This document shows, one piece after another, positions 33,909 to 43,321 of a stretch of 64,000 nt of DNA. This stretch comes from Levilactobacillus suantsaii (GTDB taxonomy: Bacteria; Bacillota; Bacilli; Lactobacillales; Lactobacillaceae). The notes below the pieces were generated by a model. It saw only the letters and a program-made list of their open reading frames with translations, ran no database searches and had not been told where the DNA came from. The first letter of the stretch is position 1, and each line of letters starts with the position of its first letter. Both the position numbers and the translations under genes were made by a program. The stretch spans positions 1 through 64,000 of the forward strand of contig NZ_QXIL01000008.1 of NCBI RefSeq assembly GCF_004115745.1. Reading direction: 5' to 3'.

Positions 33909-35240
33909 TTGAAACGTTTACGTCAACTCATGGTCGGGGTTGTTGCGGCCGTTACCTTATTGACCGGGGGCCTTGGCACTGCTAATGTTGCCCCAACGGT
34001 CACGGCTCAAGCCGCCACGACTAACTCAGCGAGCACCACCGTTAACTTAAAGGCTAAGGCGGGGATTGCCGTCGACGCCAAGACCGGTCAGATTCTCTAC
34101 GACAAGAATAGTTCGCAGAGTTTGCCGGTGGCTTCGATGTCTAAATTGTTGTCGATTTACCTGGTATTACAAGCCATTCATTCCGGTAAGCTGAAGTGGT
34201 CGCAAAAGGTCACCATCAGTAAGGCGGTGGCCAAAGTCGCCCAAGACACGGATTTATCTAACGTGCCGTTACGGGCGGGGCACAGCTACACGGTCAAGGC
34301 CCTTTACCAAGCGTCCCTGATTTACTCGGCTAACGGGGCCATTGAAGCCTTGGGCGCAGCCGTTGCGGGTTCTCCGCACGCCTTTGTCACCCAGATGCGG
34401 GCCCAAGCCAAGAAATTGGGCATGACCAACGCCAAGATTTACAACGCCTGTGGGTTGACTAACAAGCAAGTTGGTGACTTGGGTTACGATAACGTTGCGG
34501 GGAAGGCCGAAAACGCCTGGTCCGCTGCCGACCAAGCCAAGCTGGCCGTGGCCCTGTTGAACAAGTACCCAGAAGTTTTACAGACCACAAAGATTACCAA
34601 GATGTGGTTTGAAAGGGGCACCAAGGACGCTACGAAGATGGAAAACTGGAACTGGATGTTGAAGGGCTTATCTGCCTCGTACACCAAGTTGCACGTTGAT
34701 GGCTTGAAGACCGGGACGTCGACGGCTGCCGGCGCCAACTTCACGGGGACCGCCCATAACGGCGGTAACCGGATCGTGACGGTCGTTTTACACGCCGCAC
34801 ACAAGTCCGAGACCGACCCATCACGGTTCCAACAAACCCAAAAGATGATGTCGTACGTTTATAACAACTTCAAGACGGTGACCTACGCTGCAGGCACCCG
34901 GGTCAAGGGCGCTAAGACCGTTGCGACCCAAAGCGCCAAAAAGCAGACCGCCAAAACGGCATTGGCTAAGAGCGTGAAGTTATGGATTCGTAACGACCAA
35001 GTCGCTAGCAACATCACGGCTAAGCCGCAATTAAAGACTAAGCTGACTAAGAATCAGGCGTTGGAAGCTCCAGTCGCCAAAAATACGACCATCGGGACTG
35101 CCAATCTATCCTTAAAGGGTGATCAACTCGGGTTCTTGGGGAACGCGAAGACAGTTAAGGTTCCGTTGAAGGTCACGTCATCCGTAGAGAAGGCCAACGT
35201 CTTCGTCCGGATGTGGCGTTGGATTGTCGCTCTGTTTTAA
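33909..35240 (+). CDS. dacA: D-alanyl-D-alanine carboxypeptidase (DacA, PBP5-type)
   Basis: The 443-residue protein starts at TTG 33909 with AGGAG upstream. It has a signal peptide (cleavage near AQAA, residue 36), then the SxxK motif SMSK with Ser76, SAN, and the KTGT box (GLKTGTSTAAG). A C-terminal beta domain and an amphipathic final helix (NVFVRMWRWIVALF) should hold it at the membrane. It trims the terminal D-Ala of wall pentapeptides. It lies after a two-component system. Confidence 0.93.
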   Translation: MKRLRQLMVGVVAAVTLLTGGLGTANVAPTVTAQAATTNSASTTVNLKAKAGIAVDAKTGQILYDKNSSQSLPVASMSKLLSIYLVLQAIHSGKLKWSQKVTISKAVAKVAQDTDLSNVPLRAGHSYTVKALYQASLIYSANGAIEALGAAVAGSPHAFVTQMRAQAKKLGMTNAKIYNACGLTNKQVGDLGYDNVAGKAENAWSAADQAKLAVALLNKYPEVLQTTKITKMWFERGTKDATKMENWNWMLKGLSASYTKLHVDGLKTGTSTAAGANFTGTAHNGGNRIVTVVLHAAHKSETDPSRFQQTQKMMSYVYNNFKTVTYAAGTRVKGAKTVATQSAKKQTAKTALAKSVKLWIRNDQVASNITAKPQLKTKLTKNQALEAPVAKNTTIGTANLSLKGDQLGFLGNAKTVKVPLKVTSSVEKANVFVRMWRWIVALF

Positions 35241-35255
35241 TTGAATGAGGCAATA

Positions 35256-35298
35256 TTTAGAGGACTGGGGGTCCCCTTGTGACCCGTGGTCCTCTTTA
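35256..35298 (+). terminator. Terminator of dacA
   Basis: AGAGGAC pairs with GTCCTCT across a structured G/C-rich arm, followed by TT. Confidence 0.7.
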
Positions 35299-35398
35299 TG
35301 TTGCCGCTGATACATAGTTTATCCACTGAATTATTAGCACCACTTAGGCAAAGGAGGTGAGCCCCGGATAGGACCGGGAATACGCCTAATTGAACATT

Positions 35399-35491
35399 TG
35401 TCAAGGGCATGTTGCTTTTTGATGATCCAGTATTGTCAAGGGCATGTTACTTTTTTGATGGCCCAATACTGTCAAGGGCATGTTGTTTTTT
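35399..35491 (+). repeat. Three direct repeats, period 35-36 bp
   Basis: TGTCAAGGGCATGTT begins at 35399, 35434 and 35470, each followed by a T-rich GCTTTTT/ACTTTTTT/GTTTTTT run. The first two copies also share GATG-CC-A-TA after the T run. The array lies about 100 bp upstream of the YhgE-like gene. It could be repeated operators or the end of a lost mobile element. Confidence 0.8.
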
Positions 35492-35587
35492 GAACCAAGC
35501 CCAGGCATCAGACTGCGCCAGTAACCGGCATATTAGCGGTGCATGCACTTATTTATATTTATTATGAGGCAAAGGGAGTTGGAACTT

Positions 35588-36142
35588 GTGAACATGGTTA
35601 AACGCGAATGGCATTACATTCTGCATAACCGGTTGATATTAGCAACGGTTTTAGCAGTTATCTTTATTCCATTCCTCTTCTGTATTTTTTTCCTGCGGTC
35701 CGTTTGGGATCCGTATGGACAAACAAGTAAGTTACCGGTCGCGGTCGTCAACCTCGACCAACCGGTTAAGTACCAAGGTAAGAAGCTGAACGTGGGGGCG
35801 CAGACGATTACCAATTTGAAGAAGAACCACCAGTTGGGGTGGCGGTTCGTGTCACAGCAAAAAGCGGCCCAGGGATTGAAAGACAACAAGTATTACACGG
35901 TTATCACGATCCCGAAGAACTTCTCGGCCCACGCGGCGACGGCGTTAGACGCACATCCCAAAAAGATGACGTTTAACTACAACACCAACGCGTCGGCCAG
36001 CTATATCGCCAAGATCATGAGTGATACGGCAGCGGACAAGCTCCAAAGCCAAATCAGTGCGAAGGTCACTAAGGCTTATGCGCAAGCAACTTTTGACCAG
36101 ATCTATAAGGTCGGTAAAGGTATGGGCAAGGCCGCTAGATGA
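35588..36142 (+). pseudogene. YhgE/Pip-type membrane protein, N-terminal half (split gene)
   Basis: GTG 35588 (9 bases after GGGAG) begins a 184-residue frame: one membrane segment near residues 14-36, then the conserved external domain (LPVAVVNLDQP, then a TVITIPKNFSA strand, and YNTNASASYIAKIM). This is the N-terminal half of YhgE/Pip proteins. The frame stops at 36142, overlapping ATGA with the next frame, which encodes the rest of the family. In intact homologues both halves form one polypeptide, so a 1-base deletion near 36135 is likely. Reinitiation at ATGA could still make two chains. Confidence 0.7.
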
Positions 36143-38760
36143 AGACGTCGGTCAAACCCCTGGCTACCGGGATTCAACAGTTGAATGACGGGGCCGCCAC
36201 GTTGAAGGCCGGCCTAGGGACTTACACGTCCGGAGTTAAACAGTATTCAGCTGGCGTGAACAAGTACACGTCCGGTGTCGGACAGTACACGAGTGGCGTC
36301 AACAAATACACGAGCGGTGTGGGCCAATACACGAAAGGCGTGAACCAGTTCACCAGTGGCGTGAGTCAACTGGGAACGGGGATGCCGAAGCTCTTATCTG
36401 GAAGCAAGCAATTGAACACCGGGGCTAAGTCCTTAAAATCCGGGACTTACAAGTACGTTGATGGCGTCTACACCCTCAATACCGGGGTCAAGCAACTCGG
36501 AAGTGGAGTTGAGCCACTAGCTAGTGGCGTGTCTAAGTTGTCCTCTGGCAGTACAACATTGAGCAGCGGGTTGAAAAAGCTTGATAATAATTCCAGCCAA
36601 TTGACCGCTGGGGCCCAACAACTCTCGGGTGGGTTGACGCAGATGCAAAGTCTGTTAACGGAACTGGCACCAGGTTTAAAGACCCTCTCGCAATTAACGA
36701 GTAACCCAACGAAGCTAACGGAACTGCAGACCGTCTTATCAGAGTTACAAGCCACCCAAGGGAGTTTGTCGGCCGAGAAAGTGAAAACCATCTCGACGGC
36801 GCTGAAAGAATTGGACAGCCTAAGTGCCGATGATTTGTCGACACTGACTAGCAGTACAAAAGATGTGGGCACAGACCTTGCTACAATTAAGGCGCAACAA
36901 AGTTCGGCGTCTAGCAGCAGTAGCAGTAGTAGCGATAGCAGCAGTGACGGTGCAGCGGCCGCCAGTTCAGCAGCTTCGGTTGCCGCTGAAAAAGCCGCGG
37001 CGTTGAGTTCGGCTGAAGTAGACGGGGATAGTAAAAAGATCAGTTCCGCGGCGGCCGATGTGGAAACGGCCGTTTCAGAAACTCAAACGGAGACAAAATC
37101 GTTACAAAACAGCACCCAGAATTCAGGCGCTCAAACCACTAAAGAAAGTGCGACCGCTAGCGATGCGGTTCAGGACTTAATCACGCATTCAACGGCTCTA
37201 GTTGAAGCAATGAGTGCGGTCTCTGACAAATTGCAAGCTCTTGCCACGTTACAACCGTATGTGGGGCAATTAGAAACGGCATTAACGCAGATGAGTTCAA
37301 TTGACAGTGATGACTTAACCGCGATGCAGGGGGCGTTATCGACGCTCCAAGATGAAAGCTCGGCCATCCAAAGTTTGGGGAATTCGACACAGGATGTGGC
37401 GGCCTTGGTTTCTGGTGCGAGTCAATTGAGCACCGGCCTGGACACCTACACGGCTGGTGTTTCCAGTGCCTTGAGTGGGTCAAACCAGTTAACGTCTGGC
37501 TTGTCACAATTGAACGCGCAAGTGCCAACGCTAACGAACGGGGTCACCCAGATTATGAACGGAACGGCCAAGTTAGCCAAGAATGGCTCGGCCTTGAAGT
37601 CCGGCTCGAAGCAATTGGCATCGGGTACCTCGACCTTAAACAATGGGTTACAAACGGCCGCTGCTGGCGTGAACAAGTTGACGGCCAATACTGGCAAGTT
37701 GACCAGTGCGGGCAATAAACTCAACTCCAGCACGGGCCAACTCACCACGGCGGGTCACAAGCTCAATTCCAGCACCGGCCAACTGACCAGTGCCGGCAAC
37801 AAGCTGAACCAGGCTGCCCCGCAACTGACTAGTGGGGCGAGTCAACTTGCCAGTGGGACCGCTGAATTGAACAGCAAGGTGCCAACGCTGACGAGTGGCG
37901 TGAACCAGTTAGCTAATGGGTCCGCTAAGCTGAACAATAATAGTGGCAAGTTGAACGATGGCACCAATCAACTGAAGAACGGAACCGGGAAACTGGCTAA
38001 GTCCTTACAGGATGGTGCCGACCAAGTCAACGCCCAACCGTTGACCAGCAAGACGGCCGACATGTTCGCTTCGCCGACGAAACTCAACCACAAGAACTAC
38101 AGTTACGTCCCGAATTACGGGAACGCCTTAGCGCCGTACGTGCTTTCCGTGGCGCTGTACGTGGGGGCGTTGGTCTTCAACTTCGTCTTCCCAATCCGGA
38201 AAGTTTCATTAGCCGGGGGGACCGCCACCGGCTGGTTCTTGAGCAAATTGTCGATTGGGGCCTTTGAAGCCTTGGCGATGGCCGTAGTCGAACCACTCCT
38301 GATGATGCTCGGGGGCTTATCAGTCGACCATCCTGGCCAACTGATCCTGGTTTCCATCTTCTTTGCGGAGGCGTCGATGTTCATTGTCATGTTCCTGTCG
38401 ATGCTTCTAGATAATCCGGGACGGTTTGTTGCGATGGTTCTGCTGATGCTCCAACTCGGGGGTTCCGGTGGGACCTTCCCGATGGAAGTCACCAACCACT
38501 TCTTTAACGTGGTGCACCCATTCTTACCGATGACCTACTCGATTCTGGGGTTCCGGCAAGCCATCACCAGCGGCATGGGGGGTGGCAGTATGATTGGTCA
38601 AGCCGTCTTGATTTTAGGCGCCTTTGCCGTCATCAGCATCATCTGCCTGTACCCAACCATGCAGTGGCTCCAAAAGAAGCACCTGATGGGCGTCTCGCAA
38701 TTAGACGATAATCAAAAGCTCCAAGCCGTTGAAGATGCCCATACGAACCAACACTCGTAA
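36139..38760 (+). CDS. YhgE/Pip-type membrane protein, repeat and C-terminal membrane half
   Basis: The 873-residue frame begins with about eight 7-residue repeats of the form Y-(T/S)-x-G-V-(N/K/G)-(K/Q). It continues through long Ser/Thr/Gln-rich alpha-helical segments (L-x-x-G-x-x-x-L-x-x-G-type repeats), and ends with about six membrane segments typical of YhgE and phage-infection (Pip) proteins (APYVLSVALYVGALVFNFVF, then LGGSGGTFPMEVTNHFFNVV). Without the first membrane helix supplied by 35588-36142, the repeat region would not be placed outside the cell in the usual way. A Ser/Asp run lies near residues 255-275. It may be involved in wall or export functions; the family's role is not settled. 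Confidence 0.75.
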   Translation: MKTSVKPLATGIQQLNDGAATLKAGLGTYTSGVKQYSAGVNKYTSGVGQYTSGVNKYTSGVGQYTKGVNQFTSGVSQLGTGMPKLLSGSKQLNTGAKSLKSGTYKYVDGVYTLNTGVKQLGSGVEPLASGVSKLSSGSTTLSSGLKKLDNNSSQLTAGAQQLSGGLTQMQSLLTELAPGLKTLSQLTSNPTKLTELQTVLSELQATQGSLSAEKVKTISTALKELDSLSADDLSTLTSSTKDVGTDLATIKAQQSSASSSSSSSSDSSSDGAAAASSAASVAAEKAAALSSAEVDGDSKKISSAAADVETAVSETQTETKSLQNSTQNSGAQTTKESATASDAVQDLITHSTALVEAMSAVSDKLQALATLQPYVGQLETALTQMSSIDSDDLTAMQGALSTLQDESSAIQSLGNSTQDVAALVSGASQLSTGLDTYTAGVSSALSGSNQLTSGLSQLNAQVPTLTNGVTQIMNGTAKLAKNGSALKSGSKQLASGTSTLNNGLQTAAAGVNKLTANTGKLTSAGNKLNSSTGQLTTAGHKLNSSTGQLTSAGNKLNQAAPQLTSGASQLASGTAELNSKVPTLTSGVNQLANGSAKLNNNSGKLNDGTNQLKNGTGKLAKSLQDGADQVNAQPLTSKTADMFASPTKLNHKNYSYVPNYGNALAPYVLSVALYVGALVFNFVFPIRKVSLAGGTATGWFLSKLSIGAFEALAMAVVEPLLMMLGGLSVDHPGQLILVSIFFAEASMFIVMFLSMLLDNPGRFVAMVLLMLQLGGSGGTFPMEVTNHFFNVVHPFLPMTYSILGFRQAITSGMGGGSMIGQAVLILGAFAVISIICLYPTMQWLQKKHLMGVSQLDDNQKLQAVEDAHTNQHS

Positions 38761-38811
38761 GCCGTTTGGCAAGTCAGCTAACCGTTACGACTAATTGAAA
38801 ATTAAATCATG

Positions 38812-38854
38812 AAATGGTCTCCATCTGCAGTCGTTGCGGGTGGAGGCCATTTTG
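38812..38854 (+). terminator. Terminator after YhgE-like gene
   Basis: AAATGGTCTCCATC pairs with GGTGGAGGCCATTT (G-U pairs), followed by a short T run. Confidence 0.8.
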
Positions 38855-39074
38855 GCGTGACGTGGGGCGATTCGGGGGTGGTGAAAGATTATTTTTCCGT
38901 GAAAAAACGCTAAGAATTTTCACAAACGGGATTCTAGGGGGCTTAAAAAGTGACGCTTGGGCGCGGATAATGTCGGACTCGTGGTATGAAAATCTTGTGA
39001 AACATGGTAAAATATCCACGTGTGGTTTTATAATGCATTTCATATCTTAGAGTATTCGACGGAGGCAAACATTC

Positions 39075-39878
39075 TTGAATAGACGAAGGCCAAACCCTAA
39101 GCAAGTGCCGGACCCCAACGAACCCTTATGGCGGTCGACACTGCGGGTCGCCATGCCCCTTAACTTGAGTTACATTCCAATCGGGCTGGCTTGTGGGATT
39201 TTACTACACGCGGCAGGGCTTAATACCTTATTGACCGGATTAGTTTCGATACTAGTCTTTTCTGGTGGGGCACAATTTTTAATTGCCACGATGTTGACCA
39301 TTAATTCTCCATTACTTTCAATTGTCTTGATGCTGTTTTTCTTGGAACTACGGTATGCCCTGTTAAGTTCGAGTCTATCTCCATACTTAAAGGGTCAACC
39401 GAATCGATTCTTATTTATATTTGCGATATCCCTAAACGATGAAAACTACGCGATCAATTACCTGAAATTCGCGACCGATAAGAAGTGGACTGGCAAAGAA
39501 GCGCTCATGGTTGAGCACTATTCCTTGCTTTTTTGGGCGCTCAGCAACGTTATCGGGAGCTTGATTGGGAGCACCTTGAAGATTGATCTGGGGATTGTCA
39601 ATTTTGCGTTAACGGCGCTCTTCTTATACATGATCGTGATGCAGATCAAGAACCGCTTAACGGTGGTGATCTGTCTGTTGTCCGGGGTCTTAGCGGCGGT
39701 CTGCATGATGCTGACCAAGTCGACCTTAGGCCTGGTTATCTCGACCATTATTGCGTCGTTGATTGGGTTTGCGCTGGAATCTACGCTGCGTAAACGGCTC
39801 CCAGATAGCCATTGGCTCTGGAAACTGCGCAGCCCAGGGGCCAAGCAGTCGGCGGTAGAAAGTACGGATGAAAAATAA
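39075..39878 (+). CDS. azlC: AzlC family branched-chain amino acid exporter subunit
   Basis: The 267-residue protein starts at TTG 39075 behind GGAGG. It has several membrane segments with AzlC features: YIPIGLACGILL, SGGAQFLIATML, and LRYALLSSSLSPYL. AzlC works with AzlD to export branched-chain amino acids. The small azlD follows after 18 bp. A TATAAT at 39029-39034 likely belongs to its promoter. Confidence 0.9.
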   Translation: MNRRRPNPKQVPDPNEPLWRSTLRVAMPLNLSYIPIGLACGILLHAAGLNTLLTGLVSILVFSGGAQFLIATMLTINSPLLSIVLMLFFLELRYALLSSSLSPYLKGQPNRFLFIFAISLNDENYAINYLKFATDKKWTGKEALMVEHYSLLFWALSNVIGSLIGSTLKIDLGIVNFALTALFLYMIVMQIKNRLTVVICLLSGVLAAVCMMLTKSTLGLVISTIIASLIGFALESTLRKRLPDSHWLWKLRSPGAKQSAVESTDEK

Positions 39879-39896
39879 GGATGCAGGGAGACGTTT

Positions 39897-40241
39897 ATGA
39901 GTACAGTTAATACTTGGACCAGCACGCAACATTTTTGGTTGATTATTCTCGGCTTTTGCGTTGCCTTCGTGCCGCGTTTTTTACCCTTGATGTTGTTTAC
40001 CAAGCGGGAGATTCCGGAATGGTTTAACGAATGGATGAAGTTCGTGCCAGTATCACTTTTTACCGCGCTGGTGGTCAAAGACGTGTTTATTGACAGTGAA
40101 AGCTACCAGTTGATTTTAACCAAGGTGCCGGAAATGTTAGCGGCCGTTATCGTGATTTTTATTGCATACCGGACACGGTCGATGGCGATTTCGGTGATCA
40201 CCGGTTTAATTGCGGTCTTTTTCCTCTCAATGGTGATTTGA
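39897..40241 (+). CDS. azlD: AzlD family branched-chain amino acid exporter subunit
   Basis: The 114-residue protein has four membrane segments and the typical AzlD segment ALVVKDVFID, and follows azlC directly. ATG 39897 is preceded by AGGGAG. It forms the exporter with AzlC. Confidence 0.88.
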   Translation: MSTVNTWTSTQHFWLIILGFCVAFVPRFLPLMLFTKREIPEWFNEWMKFVPVSLFTALVVKDVFIDSESYQLILTKVPEMLAAVIVIFIAYRTRSMAISVITGLIAVFFLSMVI

Positions 40242-40261
40242 ATTTAGTAAAGCGTTACAAC

Positions 40262-40298
40262 AACGACTATCCCGGGGATGCGGGGGTCGTTTTTTTTA
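40262..40298 (+). terminator. Terminator of azlCD
   Basis: AACGAC pairs with GTCGTT around TCCC/GGGA, followed by T8. Confidence 0.85.
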
Positions 40299-40311
40299 AT
40301 GCCCACACCCA

Positions 40312-40363
40312 AAAAGGCTCACCGGTTAACGTTGATCACGCGTTAGCCGGTGAGCCTTTAAAA
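40312..40363 (-). terminator. Terminator of cfa
   Basis: AAGGCTCACCGG pairs perfectly with CCGGTGAGCCTT; on the minus strand it ends in TTTTT. Confidence 0.85.
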
Positions 40364-40398
40364 GTCGTTACGATCCGCGGTCGCAACTAATCATTCAT

Positions 40399-41592
40399 TT
40401 AATTCGTCACCTTAGTTGAATCGGCGTACATGTAGTCCCGCGTCATCGGCAGCATCCGGGCGGACGGACCCTTAGAAATCAGATACTGAATGACGTCAAT
40501 GTTACCAGACTTGAAGGACGCGGCGCAAGCCTGCAGGTATAAGTCCCACATGCGCACGAAGTTCTCGTCAAACATCTTGGCTACTTCGTCACGGTGTTGG
40601 TTGAAGTTCTTGTCCCAAGTCTCGACGGTCTTTTGGTAGTGGCGCCGCAGGGGTTCCATGTCATCGACTTGCAGCCCATTTTCGACGATGTGGGTCAAGT
40701 TTTCGACCAAGCCCGGGACATAGCCGCCTGGGAAGATCCATTTGTTCAACCAACCGTTGTTGGCGCCACCCTGTTGCCGGGTGATCCCGTGAATCAACGC
40801 CACGCCGTCATCGGCTAAGTATTGTTGAACACACTTGAAGTATTCGCCCAAGTTTTCTTGGCCGACGTGTTCGAACATCCCGACGGACGTGATGTAGTCC
40901 CATTGTTCATCGCCCAATTCCCGGTAGTCTTCCAGCCGAATCTCGGCGACGTCTTGGAGGCCTTCGTCGGTAATCTTTTGGGTCACGTAGTCGTATTGTT
41001 CCTGACTCAAGGTAATCCCGGTGACGTGTAAGCCGTATTCCTTGGCAGCCGTCAGCATCAACGTACCCCAACCACAACCAATGTCGAGTAACGTCTTGCC
41101 CGGCTTCGGGTTCAACTTCTTGATGATGTGGTGGACCTTGTTGACTTGTGCGGTGGTTAAGTCATCTTCCGGCGTTTCAAAGTAGGCACAGGAGTAAGTC
41201 ATGGTGTCGTCGAGCCAGAGACGATAGAAGTTGTTCCCGATATCGTAGTGGTTCTGCACGTCGGTCTTACTTTCCTTTTCGGTGTGCTTCTGCTTCGGCA
41301 GGAAGTTGATGTACTTCTTATTATGGAAGAAACTATCCGCATTTTCGTAAGCCGAAGTGAGGAGATCCTCAATACTGCCATCAATTTCAATCGTGCCGTC
41401 CATGATGGCTTCGCCCAACGCAATCGAGGCGTTGCGGGAGATTTCCTTAATCGGAATGGCCTTATGGATGGTGATGGTGTTTTCTGGAGTGCCGTCCCCG
41501 TACACATCACTGGAGCCGTCCCAATAGTTCACACGGACGGGGATGTTAAAGGTATGGCTGAGAAACGTTTTGTAAAAAGTTTTTTCAAGCAT
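40399..41592 (-). CDS. cfa: Cyclopropane-fatty-acyl-phospholipid synthase
   Basis: The 397-residue protein starts at ATG 41592 behind AAAGGA. It has the CFA-type N-terminal domain, then the methyltransferase core: [36 protein letters not shown] (S-adenosylmethionine loop), [10 protein letters not shown], and a C-terminal domain with NWDKNF-type residues. It adds a methylene group to unsaturated membrane lipids, giving lactobacillic acid and acid/stress tolerance. It is a single-gene unit. Confidence 0.95.
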   Translation of the reverse strand: MLEKTFYKTFLSHTFNIPVRVNYWDGSSDVYGDGTPENTITIHKAIPIKEISRNASIALGEAIMDGTIEIDGSIEDLLTSAYENADSFFHNKKYINFLPKQKHTEKESKTDVQNHYDIGNNFYRLWLDDTMTYSCAYFETPEDDLTTAQVNKVHHIIKKLNPKPGKTLLDIGCGWGTLMLTAAKEYGLHVTGITLSQEQYDYVTQKITDEGLQDVAEIRLEDYRELGDEQWDYITSVGMFEHVGQENLGEYFKCVQQYLADDGVALIHGITRQQGGANNGWLNKWIFPGGYVPGLVENLTHIVENGLQVDDMEPLRRHYQKTVETWDKNFNQHRDEVAKMFDENFVRMWDLYLQACAASFKSGNIDVIQYLISKGPSARMLPMTRDYMYADSTKVTN

Positions 41593-41755
41593 GTTAGAGG
41601 GTCCTTTCTCGTTTCGTTGTCTTCCGACAAGGAAAACAGAATTACTACGCCATTATACGCCTATCCCCGCAAGAGAGTAAGGGGGACGTCTTAGGTGAAA
41701 ACGGTTAACGTTGCGTCGATTTTACAAAAATGACAGTAATGTGAAATGGACATGG

Positions 41756-41761
41756 TATAAT
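41756..41761 (+). promoter_or_regulatory. Extended -10 promoter
   Basis: ATGGTATAAT: a perfect -10 with an upstream TG, 32 bp before the TTG start at 41793. The -35 is weak. Confidence 0.6.
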
Positions 41762-41792
41762 GATTACACTTTTACCAGCGGAGGTCTTCACT

Positions 41793-42749
41793 TTGAAAAA
41801 ATGGGTATGGGTCGTCGCAACACTCGTGGTGGCACTTTTAATTGGCGGTTACGCCTATTCGAACCACCACGCCACCGCGAAGGAATACCAAGCGGCGATG
41901 ACCAATGGGCGCACAGCCCTAACGAATAAAGATTACACGCAAGCTGAAAGTTATTTTCAGAATGCGATGAAGCGGCGGTTGAATGATAAGACCGCGCAGA
42001 CGTATTTGACGCAAACGCAGCATTTTGTATCCGGGGAAGATGCGTTGGATGCGCGTAAATTTAGTCGCGCACAAGGCCGCTATCAGACGGTTAAAGATAC
42101 CAAAAATGGTGCCAAGGTCCTGATCCAACGGGCGACGAAACGCCTGAAACAACTCAAGGTCATTCAGGCTAACGTCAAGCAATTCAAGAAGCTTTTGAAG
42201 CAGGCGGCAAGTGAGAACCAGGCCTTGAACTACGGCACGTCCAACAACACGTTAGATGAACTTTTCAATAATAAGCAATTCCAGAAGGTCTACTATAAGG
42301 ACCTGTACACCCAAGCCTTAGCCCTACGCAAGGCCAACAACGCGGGCCAGGCTAGCAGCAGTTCTAGTGCCTCCAGCCAAACAACGGCGTCATCTAGTGC
42401 TAGCAGCACGACGACGTCCAGCAGTAAGGCAGCGGCCACTAGCAACAGTAACAGTAATAGTAATAGTAGCAGTAGTAGCACCAAAAACACCGGGGCATCG
42501 TTGACCTCGTCAGAATCTCAAGCGGCTAAGAACTACAAGGGGTCTAACGAGTACACGGTCACTAAGAAGCAGAAGGAACTGAACGGCAAGACCATCACGG
42601 CTAGCCAAATCAGTTTAGCGCGCAAGACCATTAACGCTGCGGGCGGCCAAGCAGACGCCATGAGTGATCAGGACATCCGGGTCGCCTTACAGCAAGCTGA
42701 CAAAAAGGGCATGTCCTTGACCAAGTACACGCAACAATATCTGAAATAA
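41793..42749 (+). CDS. Membrane-anchored TPR-like protein with Ser linker
   Basis: Start chosen at TTG 41793 (GGAGG 9 bases upstream), giving 318 residues. One N-terminal membrane segment (WVWVVATLVVALLIGGYAY) serves as an anchor. A helical repeat region like TPR follows (ALTNKDYTQAESYFQNAMKR, ALDARKFSRAQGRYQ). A Ser/Thr/Asn linker then leads to a small C-terminal domain (ASQISLARKTINAAGGQAD, then MSDQDIRVALQQADKKG). Topology should be outside the cell. No exact family or function is recognised. Confidence 0.7.
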   Translation: MKKWVWVVATLVVALLIGGYAYSNHHATAKEYQAAMTNGRTALTNKDYTQAESYFQNAMKRRLNDKTAQTYLTQTQHFVSGEDALDARKFSRAQGRYQTVKDTKNGAKVLIQRATKRLKQLKVIQANVKQFKKLLKQAASENQALNYGTSNNTLDELFNNKQFQKVYYKDLYTQALALRKANNAGQASSSSSASSQTTASSSASSTTTSSSKAAATSNSNSNSNSSSSSTKNTGASLTSSESQAAKNYKGSNEYTVTKKQKELNGKTITASQISLARKTINAAGGQADAMSDQDIRVALQQADKKGMSLTKYTQQYLK

Positions 42750-42797
42750 TTACTGGGAGTGGCCACGATTGACAAGGGTCGAGCCGCCCCCCGATGG

Positions 42798-42834
42798 ACG
42801 GGTCGAAGGCGTAACTAGTCTTCGGCCCGTTTTG
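42798..42834 (+). terminator. Terminator
   Basis: ACGGGTCGAAG pairs with CTTCGGCCCGT (one G-U), followed by TTTT. Confidence 0.85.
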
Positions 42835-43321
42835 TGGATTATGGTTGGGGCGGGGTAAACCGACCTTACCAACGCCCCGCTAGGACCCGAATTTGCGAGC
42901 AACCTATGGTACACTAAGCGCCGTTAAGTTGTAACGTGAATCGATTATGTGAGGGCAACCTCATGAATACTAATAATATATTCTAGGGTAATGTAGTTTG
43001 TAAGGCGACTTAACCAGACGTTAGAAAGTTTTGCGACCCCAGAACGGCTGATTTGACACACAAAAGGTCAAGGATACCAGTGGTTTGGGGACTTTGAGAC
43101 CTGATAAAACCGTCGTAAACTGGCGAGTCGTTATTTACCCGTTATTGGTAAGTGAGGTTTACTATAGTAATAGGTCCACAAACCAATTACACTGTAAGGG
43201 GGGTAAGGGTGATGTGGCACCAGGTGGCCAGAGTCGTGATGATCTTGGGGGATTAAGCGATTCTACTAAGGCAAGCGTCTTAGCGTCATGGTTAATCGGG
43301 GGTTAACATCACCACCATATT
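42835..43321. other. Regulatory-looking intergenic region before the ROK gene
   Basis: No gene over 60 codons is convincing. Visible signals: TTGAC-N9-GTCAA inverted repeat at 43053-43071, a perfect palindrome TTACTATAGTAA at 43159-43170, and a 14-codon frame starting ATG near 43211 behind GGGGGG that may be a leader peptide. Confidence 0.4.

Noticed and set aside
35399-35491. CRISPR interpretation of the three direct repeats
   Set aside because: The intervals are about 13-20 bp and themselves partly repeated, the repeats are not palindromic, and no cas gene is present.
42293-42490. Leu/Val-rich minus-strand frame
   Set aside because: It is the antisense of the Ser/Thr linker of the 41793 gene, a common artefact of AGC-rich repeats.
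43085-43306. 73-codon frame before the ROK gene
   Set aside because: No ribosome binding site, no protein-like composition, and it crosses regulatory palindromes.
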